DNA of 64,000 nucleotides. Origin: Nodularia sp034931045. Lineage in GTDB: Bacteria; Cyanobacteriota; Cyanobacteriia; Cyanobacteriales; Nostocaceae. Within the stretch, counting starts at the first letter, position 1, and each line of letters begins with the position of its first letter. Below, piece by piece: positions 9,145-18,653 of the stretch. A program made the position numbers and the translations under genes. The notes under the pieces are model-generated. The model made no database searches, was not told the DNA's origin, and was given only the letters and a program-made list of their open reading frames with translations. The DNA lies in assembly GCF_034931045.1 (NCBI RefSeq), contig NZ_JAYGHH010000027.1, positions 1 through 64,000 of the forward strand, in the 5' to 3' direction.

Positions 9145-10152
9145 GTGAAAGCAGTTTTAATGACAGCAGCTGGTAGTCCTGAAGTTCTGCAATTACAGGA
9201 AGTGCCAAAACCCACTTTACCTTTAGAAAATACTGGGCTTTTAGTCCGTTTAGTAGCAGCTGGCGTTAACCCCATTGATACAAAACTCCGTCAGCGAGGC
9301 ACTTTTTACCCTGAACAAATGCCGGCGATTTTAGGCTGTGATGGTGCTGGAATTGTTGAGGCTGTGGGTGTTGGTGTTGAAAAATTTCGCGTAGGTGATG
9401 AGGTGTATTTTTGCTATGGTGGTTTGGGCGCACATCAGGGTAATTACTCAGAATATACTGTTGTTGATGAAAGGTATGTAGCCCGTAAACCTGCTTCAGT
9501 TTCTTTTGCAGAAGCAGCCGCAGCACCTCTGGTATTAATCACTGCCTGGGAAGCTTTGTATGAACGGGGGAGGTTAGCACCTGGGGAACGGGTTTTAATT
9601 CATGCGGGTGCTGGTGGTGTTGGTCATGTCGCGATTCAATTGGCGAAATTTAAAGGTGCTTCTGTCTGCACTACTGTGAGTTCTCAGAAAAAGGCTAATT
9701 TTGTCAAAGAACTTGGTGCTGATGAGGTGATTTTTTATCAAGACACAGATTTTGTGAATGCGGTGTTAAATTGGACTGGTGGTGAAGGTGTGGATTTAGC
9801 TTTTGATACTGTTGGTGGCGAAACTTTTGACAAAACTTTTCCGGCTGTGCGGGTATATGGCGATATTGTGACGATTCTGGAACCAAAGGCTGATACTGTT
9901 TGGAAGGCGGCTCGATTACGTAATCTCCGTATTGGGTTAGAATTAATGCTGACTCCGATGTTGCAAGGTTTGGAAGAAAGTTTGAAGCATCATGGGGAAA
10001 TTCTCGAACAGTGTGCTGTGTTGATGGATGAAGGGAAGTTGAAAGTTGAGGTTAGTCATCGGTTTCCTTTGGCGGAGGCGGTTCGGGCGCATCAAGTTTT
10101 GGAGTCTGGTGGGATGATTGGTAAGGTTGTGCTATTGATGAGTGATGAGTGA
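9145..10152 (+). CDS. NADPH:quinone oxidoreductase-type MDR protein (zeta-crystallin-like)
   Basis: A 335-residue medium-chain dehydrogenase/reductase. The N-terminal GroES-like domain carries GVNPIDTKLR and ILGCDGAGIVEAVG; the Rossmann domain has HAGAGGVGHVAIQLAK, the NADP-binding loop. The structural zinc cysteine cluster of alcohol dehydrogenases is absent, as expected for the quinone oxidoreductase branch. It probably reduces quinones or alpha,beta-unsaturated carbonyls using NADPH. The GTG start is supported by AGGAGG eight bases upstream. It ends in a tandem intergenic repeat before the next gene. Confidence 0.9.
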   Translation: MKAVLMTAAGSPEVLQLQEVPKPTLPLENTGLLVRLVAAGVNPIDTKLRQRGTFYPEQMPAILGCDGAGIVEAVGVGVEKFRVGDEVYFCYGGLGAHQGNYSEYTVVDERYVARKPASVSFAEAAAAPLVLITAWEALYERGRLAPGERVLIHAGAGGVGHVAIQLAKFKGASVCTTVSSQKKANFVKELGADEVIFYQDTDFVNAVLNWTGGEGVDLAFDTVGGETFDKTFPAVRVYGDIVTILEPKADTVWKAARLRNLRIGLELMLTPMLQGLEESLKHHGEILEQCAVLMDEGKLKVEVSHRFPLAEAVRAHQVLESGGMIGKVVLLMSDE

Positions 10153-10168
10153 TTGAATTTTTTTTTAA

Positions 10169-10212
10169 ACGCAAAGGGGCGCGGAGGTCAGCGCAAAGGG
10201 GCGCGGAGGTCA
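10169..10212 (+). repeat. Tandem 22-bp repeat
   Basis: Two nearly identical 22-bp units of the form (A/G)CGCAAAGGGGCGCGGAGG followed by TCA lie head to tail between two co-directional genes. Related 'acgcaaagg..cgcggagg' sequences occur at 3352-3390, 22330-22375 and 44107-44130, so this is a dispersed intergenic family. Confidence 0.75.
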
Positions 10213-10241
10213 GATTTTGTTTGTCTCTGCGTTGGGTTGGT

Positions 10242-12425
10242 ATGTATGTCTGCGTTATATTGGCTTGGCTTTTCTTTTCTTTACCTGCTGGGGCTACCCA
10301 AACCCAGCCAGAACGCATTCCTTTAAGTCTGGAGTTGTTACAGGAACGTTTGCATACTCCGATAATTCGTGAGGGCAATTTGACTGTGGATTTACGGGAG
10401 ATGGTGATTGATTTACGACCGGAAAATACTGAGTTTAGAGATAATTTTTATCAGGTGCTGCGAAAGGAGTTACAAAGGTCTGGGACAAAGCCTTTGGGTT
10501 TAGATTTGAGTAATTCTCTGATTCAGGGGAATTTTGTGGGTAGTGATTTGGGTTTGAGAACTCCTCTTTACGCGCCGGTGATATCTGGTGAGGAGTTGGG
10601 AACTGTGTATGCTCCTCTTTTGACTAGTAGCGAACAGGAACAACTTGCACACTTGCGTTCTGTTTGTTTACAGTCTTTAGCTATGGCTTTACCTAATTCT
10701 AAGGACTGTCGCGCCCTTTTGGAAAGTCAGCCGAATAAATCTAGTGAAATTAATATTTTTCGTGGTTCTTTAATTCTGGTAAAAACTCGCTTCACTGGGG
10801 AGGTACAGTTCCCGAATACTTTCTTTTTTCAGCCTGTGAATGCTAAAAATGCTATTTTTTTACAACCAACTAACTGGATGGAAACTCGATTTAGTCGTTC
10901 TGTGCGCTTCACTGGGGCTAGTTTTCGGGAATTGAGTAATTTTAAAACGAGTGTTTTTTTTGAGCAGGTTAATTTTGAGCAGGCGCAATTTCAGGACAAG
11001 GCTGATTTTCAAGATAGTACTTTTGAAGAGGCTACGAAATTTAATGAAGCTAGTTTTAAGCAATCAGCTAAATTTAATCGGGCGCAATGGCGAGGAAATA
11101 TTGATTTTTCTAATGTCCACTTTACTGGTGCTGCACAATTTACGAAGGCAAATTTTCATCAGTATGTTTTTTTTACAGAGGCTATTTTTGATCAAACTGT
11201 AAATTTTCGAGAAACTATTTTTAATCAAGCTGTAAATTTACATGGTGCTAGTATTTTTAACCAAGCCGATTTTAGTGATGCGCGGTTTGCTAAAGCGGCT
11301 TTTTTAAATGTCCCTGGTTTAATTTTTAATTCTAACCAAGGGAAAATTTTAGGCAATCCCGGCGAAATTGGCAAGATGTTTCGTGTTCCGACTTCCCAAG
11401 GTAATCAAAATATTTTGCGAAATTTGGGGCAGAATTTTCGTCAACAGCAGCAAATAGCGGATGCTAATCAGTTGGAATATACAAAGCAAAAACTACGATT
11501 GCGGGAATTAAGTCATCGTTTGATGGATAGGAATATTAATAGTGCAACTCGCAAAACTTTGATTAATGTGGGTTTGAGTGCAGCTCAAGCAGATGCGATC
11601 GCACGTCGTCGGATGACAGAACCATTTCGCAATAGCAGTGAACTATTAAGTTTAGCAGATATCGATTTAGAAACATACAACCAACTGAGCGATCGCTTGG
11701 TGATTGCTGAACCTCTTTCCCCTGGTGTCTGGTTATTACAAGCTGCAAGGTGGTTGGCTTTGAGTGTACTATTGTTGCTGAGTGGCTATGGTACCAGTTT
11801 TTGGTTAGTGTTTGGCGTGGGCGGAGTAGCGATCGCTTATTTCGGCGGTTTATTTTGGCTTGTGGATCGCTATCGCCGTTTACATCCAGTAGCAATTATT
11901 CCTACATACAATGAAACTATGTGGATGTTCACTGGCTTCAGTATTTTAACCCTCTTGAGTTTATTAGCTATTTTTCGTAATTCTGAACAACCTTGGCTAA
12001 CTCTCGTTTGTCTGTTAATAATTATTGTCCCCTTACCGATAACTTTATTAATCCGACTTTATCAACAAGGACGCTATCACGATTTAATGGATATTTCTTA
12101 TTTCACAGAAGACGGTACTTTCCGGCAATTACGCTTATTAATTGGGCGATTGCCAGTCATTCCAAGATATCAAATGTTTCGAGAAAGATATATGCATTTG
12201 TTGTGGAATCGCCATTGGAACTGGCTGAATTACTACGATTTTAGTTTGAACAATTTAGTCAGGCTAGGATTTAACGATATTCGCCTGCGAGATGAACATT
12301 TACCAGGTATTATCGCCACACTGGCTTGGTATCAATGGAGTTTGGGTATACTTTACATTACCCTAGTCTTATGGACTCTTTCTCGCACCATTCCCGGATT
12401 AAATTTATTAATTTATCTCAAGTAA
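10242..12425 (+). CDS. Pentapeptide-repeat-like beta-helix protein with C-terminal membrane domain
   Basis: About 727 residues. The ATG at 10242 (MYVCVILAWLFFSLPAGA, a clear signal peptide) is preferred over a GTG at 10149 whose leader would be encoded by the tandem repeat. Residues about 190-350 show repeated F-x-x-A-x-F units (ADFQDSTFEEATKFNEASFK), typical of the pentapeptide right-handed beta-helix. A region with AAQADAIARRRMTEPFRNSSELLSL resembles a helix-hairpin-helix of the GspK/ComEA kind. Four to five hydrophobic helices follow toward the C-terminus. The function is unknown; the topology suggests an exported helix domain anchored in a membrane. Confidence 0.8.
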   Translation: MYVCVILAWLFFSLPAGATQTQPERIPLSLELLQERLHTPIIREGNLTVDLREMVIDLRPENTEFRDNFYQVLRKELQRSGTKPLGLDLSNSLIQGNFVGSDLGLRTPLYAPVISGEELGTVYAPLLTSSEQEQLAHLRSVCLQSLAMALPNSKDCRALLESQPNKSSEINIFRGSLILVKTRFTGEVQFPNTFFFQPVNAKNAIFLQPTNWMETRFSRSVRFTGASFRELSNFKTSVFFEQVNFEQAQFQDKADFQDSTFEEATKFNEASFKQSAKFNRAQWRGNIDFSNVHFTGAAQFTKANFHQYVFFTEAIFDQTVNFRETIFNQAVNLHGASIFNQADFSDARFAKAAFLNVPGLIFNSNQGKILGNPGEIGKMFRVPTSQGNQNILRNLGQNFRQQQQIADANQLEYTKQKLRLRELSHRLMDRNINSATRKTLINVGLSAAQADAIARRRMTEPFRNSSELLSLADIDLETYNQLSDRLVIAEPLSPGVWLLQAARWLALSVLLLLSGYGTSFWLVFGVGGVAIAYFGGLFWLVDRYRRLHPVAIIPTYNETMWMFTGFSILTLLSLLAIFRNSEQPWLTLVCLLIIIVPLPITLLIRLYQQGRYHDLMDISYFTEDGTFRQLRLLIGRLPVIPRYQMFRERYMHLLWNRHWNWLNYYDFSLNNLVRLGFNDIRLRDEHLPGIIATLAWYQWSLGILYITLVLWTLSRTIPGLNLLIYLK

Positions 12426-12563
12426 TGTGCAGCATCAAACTGAAATAAATTACTTCATCCATAGATATAAGATAAATCCCTTACTAGGGGTAGTGTTACG
12501 CAATCTGCGATGGGTGCAAAATTAACATTATAGTTTAGCTGTGTTTTACCCCAGAAAACATTT

Positions 12564-12965
12564 ATGATTGACCATATTGGGATTAACGTTAGTGACTTTG
12601 AGCATAGCAAAAATTTTTATGCCGTTGCCTTAGCTCCACTGGGATACGAGTTAGTCAAAGAGTATGATCACAGCACAACTGGGATTAAATATGCAGCTGG
12701 TTTTGGCAAAGATGGAAAAGCTGACTTTTGGATTGTTGATGGGGAAGTCAACATTCCACAAATTCACGTAGCTTTTACAGGTGAATCGTGCGAAAAGGTT
12801 AACGCTTTTTATACAAATGCGATTAATGTAGGTGGTAGAGATCATAGCCCACCAAGTTGGCGATCGCATTATTATTATTCCCACTACTATGGAGCGTTTG
12901 TTTTAGATCCAGATGGCCACAACATTGAAGCAGTATGTTATGGAATGTCATCATCAGTAATGTAA
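12564..12965 (+). CDS. VOC-family (glyoxalase-fold) protein
   Basis: A 133-residue single-domain protein of the vicinal oxygen chelate superfamily. Metal-ligand-like positions are seen in MIDHIGINVSD (His), IHVAFTG (His) and the C-terminal DPDGHNIEAVCY (Glu). Similar small proteins are annotated as glyoxalase or bleomycin-resistance-like, but the substrate is not predictable. It is monocistronic with a 138 bp upstream gap. Confidence 0.88.
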   Translation: MIDHIGINVSDFEHSKNFYAVALAPLGYELVKEYDHSTTGIKYAAGFGKDGKADFWIVDGEVNIPQIHVAFTGESCEKVNAFYTNAINVGGRDHSPPSWRSHYYYSHYYGAFVLDPDGHNIEAVCYGMSSSVM

Positions 12966-13035
12966 AAATCAATGAATTGGCGGGAGCAATTGCAGCAGGT
13001 GTGATTCTGCTTGCTTCTTTTTCTTCTATCCAATT

Positions 13036-13335
13036 TTAAAATTTTTTGTTGCTTTTATCTGTTGTCAGGAGAAATTGACGCAGCTGTTCGATAATCATTT
13101 CAGTCCCGATAGGTTCATTTAAACCGTTCCAAAGATCAATACCTCCGCCAAAAAAAGTATGAACAGAGAGGGCTGATGTTGTAGAGTTATAATCTTCCAA
13201 AACAAAAACTCAAAAGCCATACACAGCCGATGTTCGACATACTAGCACTGTTGGAGTGCCTACTACCAAAAATAGAAAGTGATAACGATGCGGCAATTGA
13301 ATCAGATGATCATCGCTTTTGTTTAAATTGATTGA
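13036..13335 (-). pseudogene. Degraded gene remnant of unknown family, with an in-frame TGA
   Basis: The reverse frame ending TAA at 13036 reads LEDYNSTTSALSVHTFFGGG, then IDLWNGLNEPIGTEMIIEQL and RQFLLTTDKSNKKF. Upstream of a TGA at 13210-13212 the same frame continues with KSDDHLIQLPHRYHFLFLVV and GTPTVLVCRTSAVYGF. The composition looks protein-like on both sides of the stop, but there is no in-frame ATG. I do not recognise the family. The left boundary is certain, the right is not. Confidence 0.45.
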
Positions 13336-13743
13336 ACTAATACAGCATGGAGTCAATAAACCGACTATTATGTGGAATAATTGATTTAATCCATTTTATC
13401 CAACACTAGGCAAGAATATTGGCTTAAATCGGTTTGATGTGATTTTTACCTCATATTCCTTGATAAATTAGCATATTTAGTGTTTGATTTGACTGAATTT
13501 TTAGAGAATATTTAGTAAATTTACGAATAGTATAGTGAGAATTACTTGTAGCTCAAAAACGCTACAGTTACTACAGAACATAGTTATTGCCCTTCAGAAA
13601 AAAAATTAGTGGACACTTTTGAGTGACTCACTACGTCACCTATCTTACTGTGTTAATTTTGCTTCGGTTTCTCGAATGCAAAAATTCGCTGTGCATGGAA
13701 CAAACAACTAACGACCAACAAACAAACCCTTTAGTAAGCATAA
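13336..13743. other. Intergenic region, no gene seen
   Basis: AT-rich sequence of about 400 bp upstream of the glycosidase-like gene. No ORF, hairpin or repeat of note was seen. Confidence 0.45.
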
Positions 13744-15051
13744 ATGTTAGTAGATGATATGACTAGTAAATTTGATTACGCAAGAATATGGCAGGTGTGG
13801 AGCGCTAACAGATTATTCCAGACGATAAAATTACCTTTCATGATGCGATCGCTTCGCAGCACTAAAGCACACGCTACGCGATCGCTCAAGAGTTTCTTTC
13901 CAATTCTTGCCTTCATATCATTTATTACAGCACTGCTACTGAATAATTTTAGTCCCGTCATGGCACAGCTACCGCGTCAAGAGATTCGCGGAGTTTGGAT
14001 TACCAACAATGATTTCAACATCCTCAGAGATCGTGCCAAAGTCCAATCAGCCATGACTCAATTACAAGAGCTAAACTTCAACACCATCTATCCCGTGGTG
14101 TGGAATTCTGGTTATGTGATGTATCCTAGTGCCGTGGCACAACGGGCAGGTATTCAACCTTTCGTCTTTCGGGGTTCAGATGGACATGATATTCTCGAAG
14201 ACTTAATTACCCAAGCCCATCGTCGGGGACTGTTGGCAATTCCCTGGTTTGAATTTGGTTTCATGGCTCCCCCAACCTCAGAACTGGCGTTGGAACACCC
14301 ACAGTGGTTGACACAAAAGCGGGATGGTAGCCAAACTTCCATTAGTGCAGCTGGTGAAGTTGTCTGGCTCAATCCCTTCCTTCCTGAAGTGCAGCAATTT
14401 ATCACTAATCTCGTAGTGGAGACTGTGACTCAATATAATGTCGATGGCATTCAATTTGACGATCACATGAGTTTGCCCCACGAATTTGGTTACGATCCCT
14501 ACACCATTCGTTTGTACACCCAAGAAACCAAGAATCGTCCCCCCAATAATCCCAATGATCAGGCATGGGTAAAGTGGCGGGCAGATAAAATCACAGCCTT
14601 TATGGTGCAACTCAACCAAGCTGTCAAAGCCAGAAAACCCAACGCGATTTTCTCGGTTGCCCCCAACTATTATGACTTTGCTTATAAGTTTCAACTCCAA
14701 GACTGGCTGGCTTGGATGCGGCAAAACATTGTAGACGAGTTAATTGTGCAGATTTATCGCCCCGATTTGGAAAGCTTCGTGTCTAATATTTCCCGCAGAG
14801 AAATTCAAGAAGCCCAACAAATGATTCCCACGGGCATTGGTGTAATGACGGGTTTACGAAATCGACCTGTTTCTATCCAACAAATTAAGGCTCAGGTAAG
14901 GGCTGCCCAAGCACGGGGTTTAGGTGTCACCTTCTTTTACTACGAAACACTGTGGGACTCTGCCCCAGAACCTGCAAACAAAAGGATAGCGGGATTTAAA
15001 AGTCTCTTCCCGGTTCCCGCGTTGCGTTCGGCCTTGCGGTCAGGGAACTAG
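13744..15051 (+). CDS. Family 10-like glycosyl hydrolase (GHL10/DUF187), exported
   Basis: A 435-residue protein beginning with a long basic N-terminus and a hydrophobic segment ending SPVMAQ (about residues 52-76), then a TIM-barrel of the GHL10 (DUF187) type: EIRGVWITNNDFNIL, NTIYPVVWNSGYVMYPS, AIPWFEFGFM and VDGIQFDDHMSLP. Related proteins act on envelope or peptidoglycan-type glycans in some bacteria; the substrate here is unknown. Alternative starts at 13759 or 13834-13837 are possible. Two HIP1 octamers (13845-13852 and 13878-13885) sit within the leader coding region and encode part of the positively charged stretch. Several co-family genes are usual in cyanobacteria. Confidence 0.88.
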   Translation: MLVDDMTSKFDYARIWQVWSANRLFQTIKLPFMMRSLRSTKAHATRSLKSFFPILAFISFITALLLNNFSPVMAQLPRQEIRGVWITNNDFNILRDRAKVQSAMTQLQELNFNTIYPVVWNSGYVMYPSAVAQRAGIQPFVFRGSDGHDILEDLITQAHRRGLLAIPWFEFGFMAPPTSELALEHPQWLTQKRDGSQTSISAAGEVVWLNPFLPEVQQFITNLVVETVTQYNVDGIQFDDHMSLPHEFGYDPYTIRLYTQETKNRPPNNPNDQAWVKWRADKITAFMVQLNQAVKARKPNAIFSVAPNYYDFAYKFQLQDWLAWMRQNIVDELIVQIYRPDLESFVSNISRREIQEAQQMIPTGIGVMTGLRNRPVSIQQIKAQVRAAQARGLGVTFFYYETLWDSAPEPANKRIAGFKSLFPVPALRSALRSGN

Positions 15052-15089
15052 GTAATGAGTGCTGAGTCGGGAAAGTTATGAGTACGTTT

Positions 15090-15172
15090 CTTGCCCCCTG
15101 CCCCCTGCACCCTGCCCCCGCACCCTGCCCCCTGCCCCCTGCACCCCCGCACCCTGCACCCTGCCTCTTCTA
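15090..15172 (+). repeat. Heptameric C-rich tandem repeat (STRR-like)
   Basis: About eleven degenerate heptamers CCCCTGC / CACCCTG follow one another between convergent genes. It matches the short tandemly repeated repetitive sequences described in heterocystous cyanobacteria. Its right edge touches the ilvA stop codon. Confidence 0.8.
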
Positions 15173-16681
15173 TCCCAAAAACAGCTTATATGCAGGGTTT
15201 TGGCTTTCATCCCAATAGCGATAGCCAAGGGTATCTAGAAATGCTCGCCACTCCTCCATTTCTTGGGGGGGTACTTGCATTCCTACCACAATTCGCCCAT
15301 AATCTGCCCCATTGTTGCGGTAGTGAAACATACTGATATTCCAGTTGGGACTCATGGAACCAACAAATTTCATTAATGCGCCAGGACGTTCAGGAAATTC
15401 AAACCGATAAAGCAATTCGTTATGCGCCAAAGGAGAATGCCCACCAACCATGTGCCGCAGGTGTAATTTTGTTAGTTCATCATCTGTTAAGTCAATGGTT
15501 TTGAAACCACAATTTTCAAAGGATGCCAACATTTTTCCTGCGTCGGCACGGTTTTGGATTTGCACACCTACGAAAATATGAGCTTCTGTTTCATCAGCAA
15601 TGCGATAATTAAACTCGGTGAGATTGCGTTGAGCAATACATTCACAAAACTTCCGCAAACTGCCCTGTTTTTCAGGAATGGCCACTGCAAAGATAGCTTC
15701 CCGACGTTCCCCAAATTCGGCGCGTTCGGCGACAAACCGCAAACGGTCAAAGTTCATGTTAGCACCGCAAGCCACCGCAATTAAGGTTTGTCCTGCGATT
15801 TGTTCTCGTTCGGCGTAGGCTTTGGCCGCTGCGATCGCTAAAGCACCAGCTGGTTCTAAAATTGATCGTGTATCCTCAAACACATCTTTAATCGCCGCGC
15901 AGGTATCATCTGTATCAACTAGAATAATTTCATCTACATAGTTCTGACACAAACGGAAAGTTTCTTCTCCCACTTCCCGCACCGCCACCCCATCAGCAAA
16001 TAAGCCCACCTGAGACAACCGCACCCGATGTCCAGCTTTCAGAGATTGAGACATGGCATCAGCATCCACAGGTTCCACACCGATAATCTTAATTTCAGGA
16101 CGCAAGCGTTTTACATAAGCCGCAATTCCCGAAATTAATCCCCCACCACCAATAGCCACGAAAATTGCATGGATGGGTTGTTGGTATTGGCGCAAAATTT
16201 CCATCCCAATTGTCCCCTGTCCTGCGATCACATCAGGATCATCAAAAGGATGAATAAAAGTTAGTCCTTTTTCTGCCTCCACTTCACGGGCATAAGCATA
16301 AGCATCATCGTAGGTATTTCCATGTAATAGCACCTCTCCCCCCCTGGCTTTGACTGCATCTATTTTCACCTGGGGAGTAGTCACCGGCATGACAATAATC
16401 GCTCGTGTTCCTAGCCGACTAGCAGCCAGGGCGACACCTTGGGCATGATTTCCCGCAGATGCCGCAATCACACCCTGCGCCAGCAATTCAGGTGAAAGAT
16501 TGACCATCTTGTTATAAGCACCCCGCAGCTTAAAAGAAAACACGGACTGCATATCCTCTCGCTTCAGCAATAGTTGATTATTCAGTCGTTTGGAGAGGTT
16601 AGGGGCATACTCCAGTGGTGTTTCCTGGGCAACATCATATACACGGGCAGTCAGAATTTGTACCAAGTAGTCGCAATACAT
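15170..16681 (-). CDS. ilvA: Biosynthetic threonine ammonia-lyase (threonine deaminase)
   Basis: The 503-residue PLP enzyme converts threonine to 2-oxobutanoate, the first step of isoleucine synthesis. The PLP lysine lies in SVFSFKLRGAYNKM and the substrate/PLP loops in AASAGNHAQGVA and IGGGGLISGIAAY. Residues beyond about 325 form the two ACT-like regulatory domains of the long form (REAIFAVAIPEKQGSLRKFC and ELLYRFEFPERPGALMKFVG), which mediate isoleucine inhibition. Length matches IlvA rather than the short catabolic TdcB. It is monocistronic. Confidence 0.96.
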   Translation of the reverse strand: MYCDYLVQILTARVYDVAQETPLEYAPNLSKRLNNQLLLKREDMQSVFSFKLRGAYNKMVNLSPELLAQGVIAASAGNHAQGVALAASRLGTRAIIVMPVTTPQVKIDAVKARGGEVLLHGNTYDDAYAYAREVEAEKGLTFIHPFDDPDVIAGQGTIGMEILRQYQQPIHAIFVAIGGGGLISGIAAYVKRLRPEIKIIGVEPVDADAMSQSLKAGHRVRLSQVGLFADGVAVREVGEETFRLCQNYVDEIILVDTDDTCAAIKDVFEDTRSILEPAGALAIAAAKAYAEREQIAGQTLIAVACGANMNFDRLRFVAERAEFGERREAIFAVAIPEKQGSLRKFCECIAQRNLTEFNYRIADETEAHIFVGVQIQNRADAGKMLASFENCGFKTIDLTDDELTKLHLRHMVGGHSPLAHNELLYRFEFPERPGALMKFVGSMSPNWNISMFHYRNNGADYGRIVVGMQVPPQEMEEWRAFLDTLGYRYWDESQNPAYKLFLG

Positions 16682-16772
16682 GGGGTTAACAAGTAGACCA
16701 ATTTGGGATGGATTGTTAATTTTACCGTTATTCGGTGTACCTGTTTTGCAGACATCGTTTAACCTGTGAGGC

Positions 16773-16850
16773 TATCGTGTACACACAAATCCTGCCTGTC
16801 TGTGTTTGAGTCTGTTTTGCCCCCTAAATCCCCCAAGTTTGGGGGAATTG
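16773..16850 (+). repeat. Dispersed repeat family D, copy 1
   Basis: About 66 bp starting CTATCGTGTACACACAA and including GTTTGAGTCTGTTTTGCCCC match the reverse complement of 53818-53883. The 3' part contains the small palindrome CCCCCAAGTTTGGGGG. Confidence 0.75.
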
Positions 16851-16951
16851 GAAAATCGCACCTCCCACCAAACTTGCTTTTTAGGAGACGGAGCTTGGGA
16901 GGACTAATTGAGTTGAGTTATATTTTGAGTATAAAAAATGGCCAACTTTCT

Positions 16952-18529
16952 ATGCCTAGTCATCCCTCTCGTGAATCATCCTCAGAGCCAAAAAACTCTC
17001 TTCAAGAGAAACTGATCCGATCAATTTGGCTGCATGGAGACAAATACTGTTATTTGTTTGAAACCGATGGGTCTTATCGATTGTTAAGCACTGATCGCCG
17101 AGGTAGGTACACCATCTCAGCCAATGATCGATCTGTTTTGCTAACTTGGACAACTGATCCCTTCACTGAAGAGTTGCTGGTGCTGGAGGATGGGAGTTTG
17201 TTGATGAGTGGAAGGGCGTTTGTTGAAATTGGTATGCGATCGCCTGCGCCTTTCCTTGCTGCTCATCTCCTACCCCAACCTGATGCTGAGATCCCTGCAC
17301 CCACTCCATTACAGAGTTACGAGTTTGAGATAGACACAGGCAAAATGCCTAATTATGGAACCATTACTCTACAAGGTTGCCAAGTGAGGCTGATTCATAA
17401 GGGTTATGGTGGAAATGTTTTGTCTGACGAAGTGCGTGAGTTTGATTCCCAAGAGGAAGCAGAAGACTACTACCACTCCACCATTCTCAGCAATGATCCT
17501 TACTATTCGCCTCCTTCTCACACCGAACCCGTTTACCTGGAATTATCCGACGACCATTCCCACAAGTTCTATGAAGTCAGTGTTCAAGGATTAGCTGTGA
17601 TGATCCGCTATGGGCGCATTGGCACTGCCGGACAAACCTCCAGCACCACCTACAGCAGTCCTAAAAAAGCCGAAGCCGAAGCCGAGAAGAAAATCAATGA
17701 AAAGTTGAAAAAAGGCTACGACATCACGACCATTGCCCCACCTCCCCAACCTGAACCAGATTTGGATATTGCCCAATTTATTCGTCCCGCCTGGAAGCCG
17801 GTGGTTATTGAAGGGGATGGCGATCGCCTAGCTTCCAAGTTTTGCGGTCGTCCTTGGCTGGCGGAAGATGAAACATGGCCTACTTGCCCCAACTGCGCCC
17901 AGCCAATGCAACTCTTCTTTCAACTGAATTTAGCTGAGTTGCCAGAACCTGTGCGTGAGGAGTTTGGTACAGGTCTACTACAAATGTTTCACTGCATTCC
18001 TGGTGACTGCCAACCAGAGGGGGAATATGGAACAATCTATTACGGTAGAGAACCTTACCTGATTAAAAATGTCATTATTCGTCTGGTGCAGCCATTAGGC
18101 AACGGTTCAACCCCTCCTTTGCCCGAAATAGATGGCCAAGAGTATGGAATAGATTTTCCAGCCAAGACCATCACCGACTGGGTAGAAATTGAAGACTATC
18201 CCCACCCTGATGATCTCGTAGCACTGGTATATGGCTGGGATCAGGTCACAAACTGTGACCGGGGGAATGAATTGGCTGGGCGGTTAGGCTGCGAACAGTA
18301 CGATGAGGTTTACCCCACGGATGAAGGCGATAAGCTGGGGGGCTACCCACGCTGGGTTCAAGATATGGAGTGTCCAGGCTGTCCTGTTTGTCACGCTCCC
18401 ATGCGACAAGTGTTTCAACTAGCTTCTTGTGACAACCTTCCCTATATGTTTGGCGATATGGGTATTGCCCACGTTCTGCAATGCAAAACCCACAAAGATC
18501 AGTTTGCGTTTGTTTGGGCTGGCTGCTAG
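16952..18529 (+). CDS. WGR-domain and DUF1963 (YwqG-like) fusion protein
   Basis: About 525 residues from the ATG at 16952 (MPSHPSRESS); the upstream codons back to 16766 run through repeat D and are rejected. Residues about 125-180 hold a degenerate WGR-like unit (TITLQGCQVRLIHKGYGG), residues about 190-250 a clear WGR domain (KFYEVSVQGLAVMIRYGRIG, with Tyr in place of the first motif residue Trp), and the remainder is DUF1963-like with two Cys pairs, CPNCAQPMQLFFQL and CPVCHAPMRQVFQL. WGR domains bind nucleic acid or nucleic-acid enzymes in PARPs; DUF1963 has no defined activity. The cellular role is unknown. No signal peptide is present. Confidence 0.82.
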   Translation: MPSHPSRESSSEPKNSLQEKLIRSIWLHGDKYCYLFETDGSYRLLSTDRRGRYTISANDRSVLLTWTTDPFTEELLVLEDGSLLMSGRAFVEIGMRSPAPFLAAHLLPQPDAEIPAPTPLQSYEFEIDTGKMPNYGTITLQGCQVRLIHKGYGGNVLSDEVREFDSQEEAEDYYHSTILSNDPYYSPPSHTEPVYLELSDDHSHKFYEVSVQGLAVMIRYGRIGTAGQTSSTTYSSPKKAEAEAEKKINEKLKKGYDITTIAPPPQPEPDLDIAQFIRPAWKPVVIEGDGDRLASKFCGRPWLAEDETWPTCPNCAQPMQLFFQLNLAELPEPVREEFGTGLLQMFHCIPGDCQPEGEYGTIYYGREPYLIKNVIIRLVQPLGNGSTPPLPEIDGQEYGIDFPAKTITDWVEIEDYPHPDDLVALVYGWDQVTNCDRGNELAGRLGCEQYDEVYPTDEGDKLGGYPRWVQDMECPGCPVCHAPMRQVFQLASCDNLPYMFGDMGIAHVLQCKTHKDQFAFVWAGC

Positions 18530-18653
18530 AGAGAATGCCAGAAGTAAGCATTTGTGCCTCCGTGGTTCGTTATTAAAAATTTATGTAATTTGACAGTGGG
18601 AAGGAAATAACACACAGGTTGGATCACAATCTCTTTAAAAAACCACCGTAATC

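Noticed and set aside
10149..10241. N-terminal extension of the pentapeptide-like gene
   Set aside because: Encoded by a tandem repeat; the signal peptide starts at 10242.
15090..15172. Possible CRISPR-like tandem array
   Set aside because: Units are heptamers without spacers; this is an STRR repeat.
16766..16951. Extended N-terminus of the WGR protein
   Set aside because: Encoded by dispersed repeat D, not protein-like.
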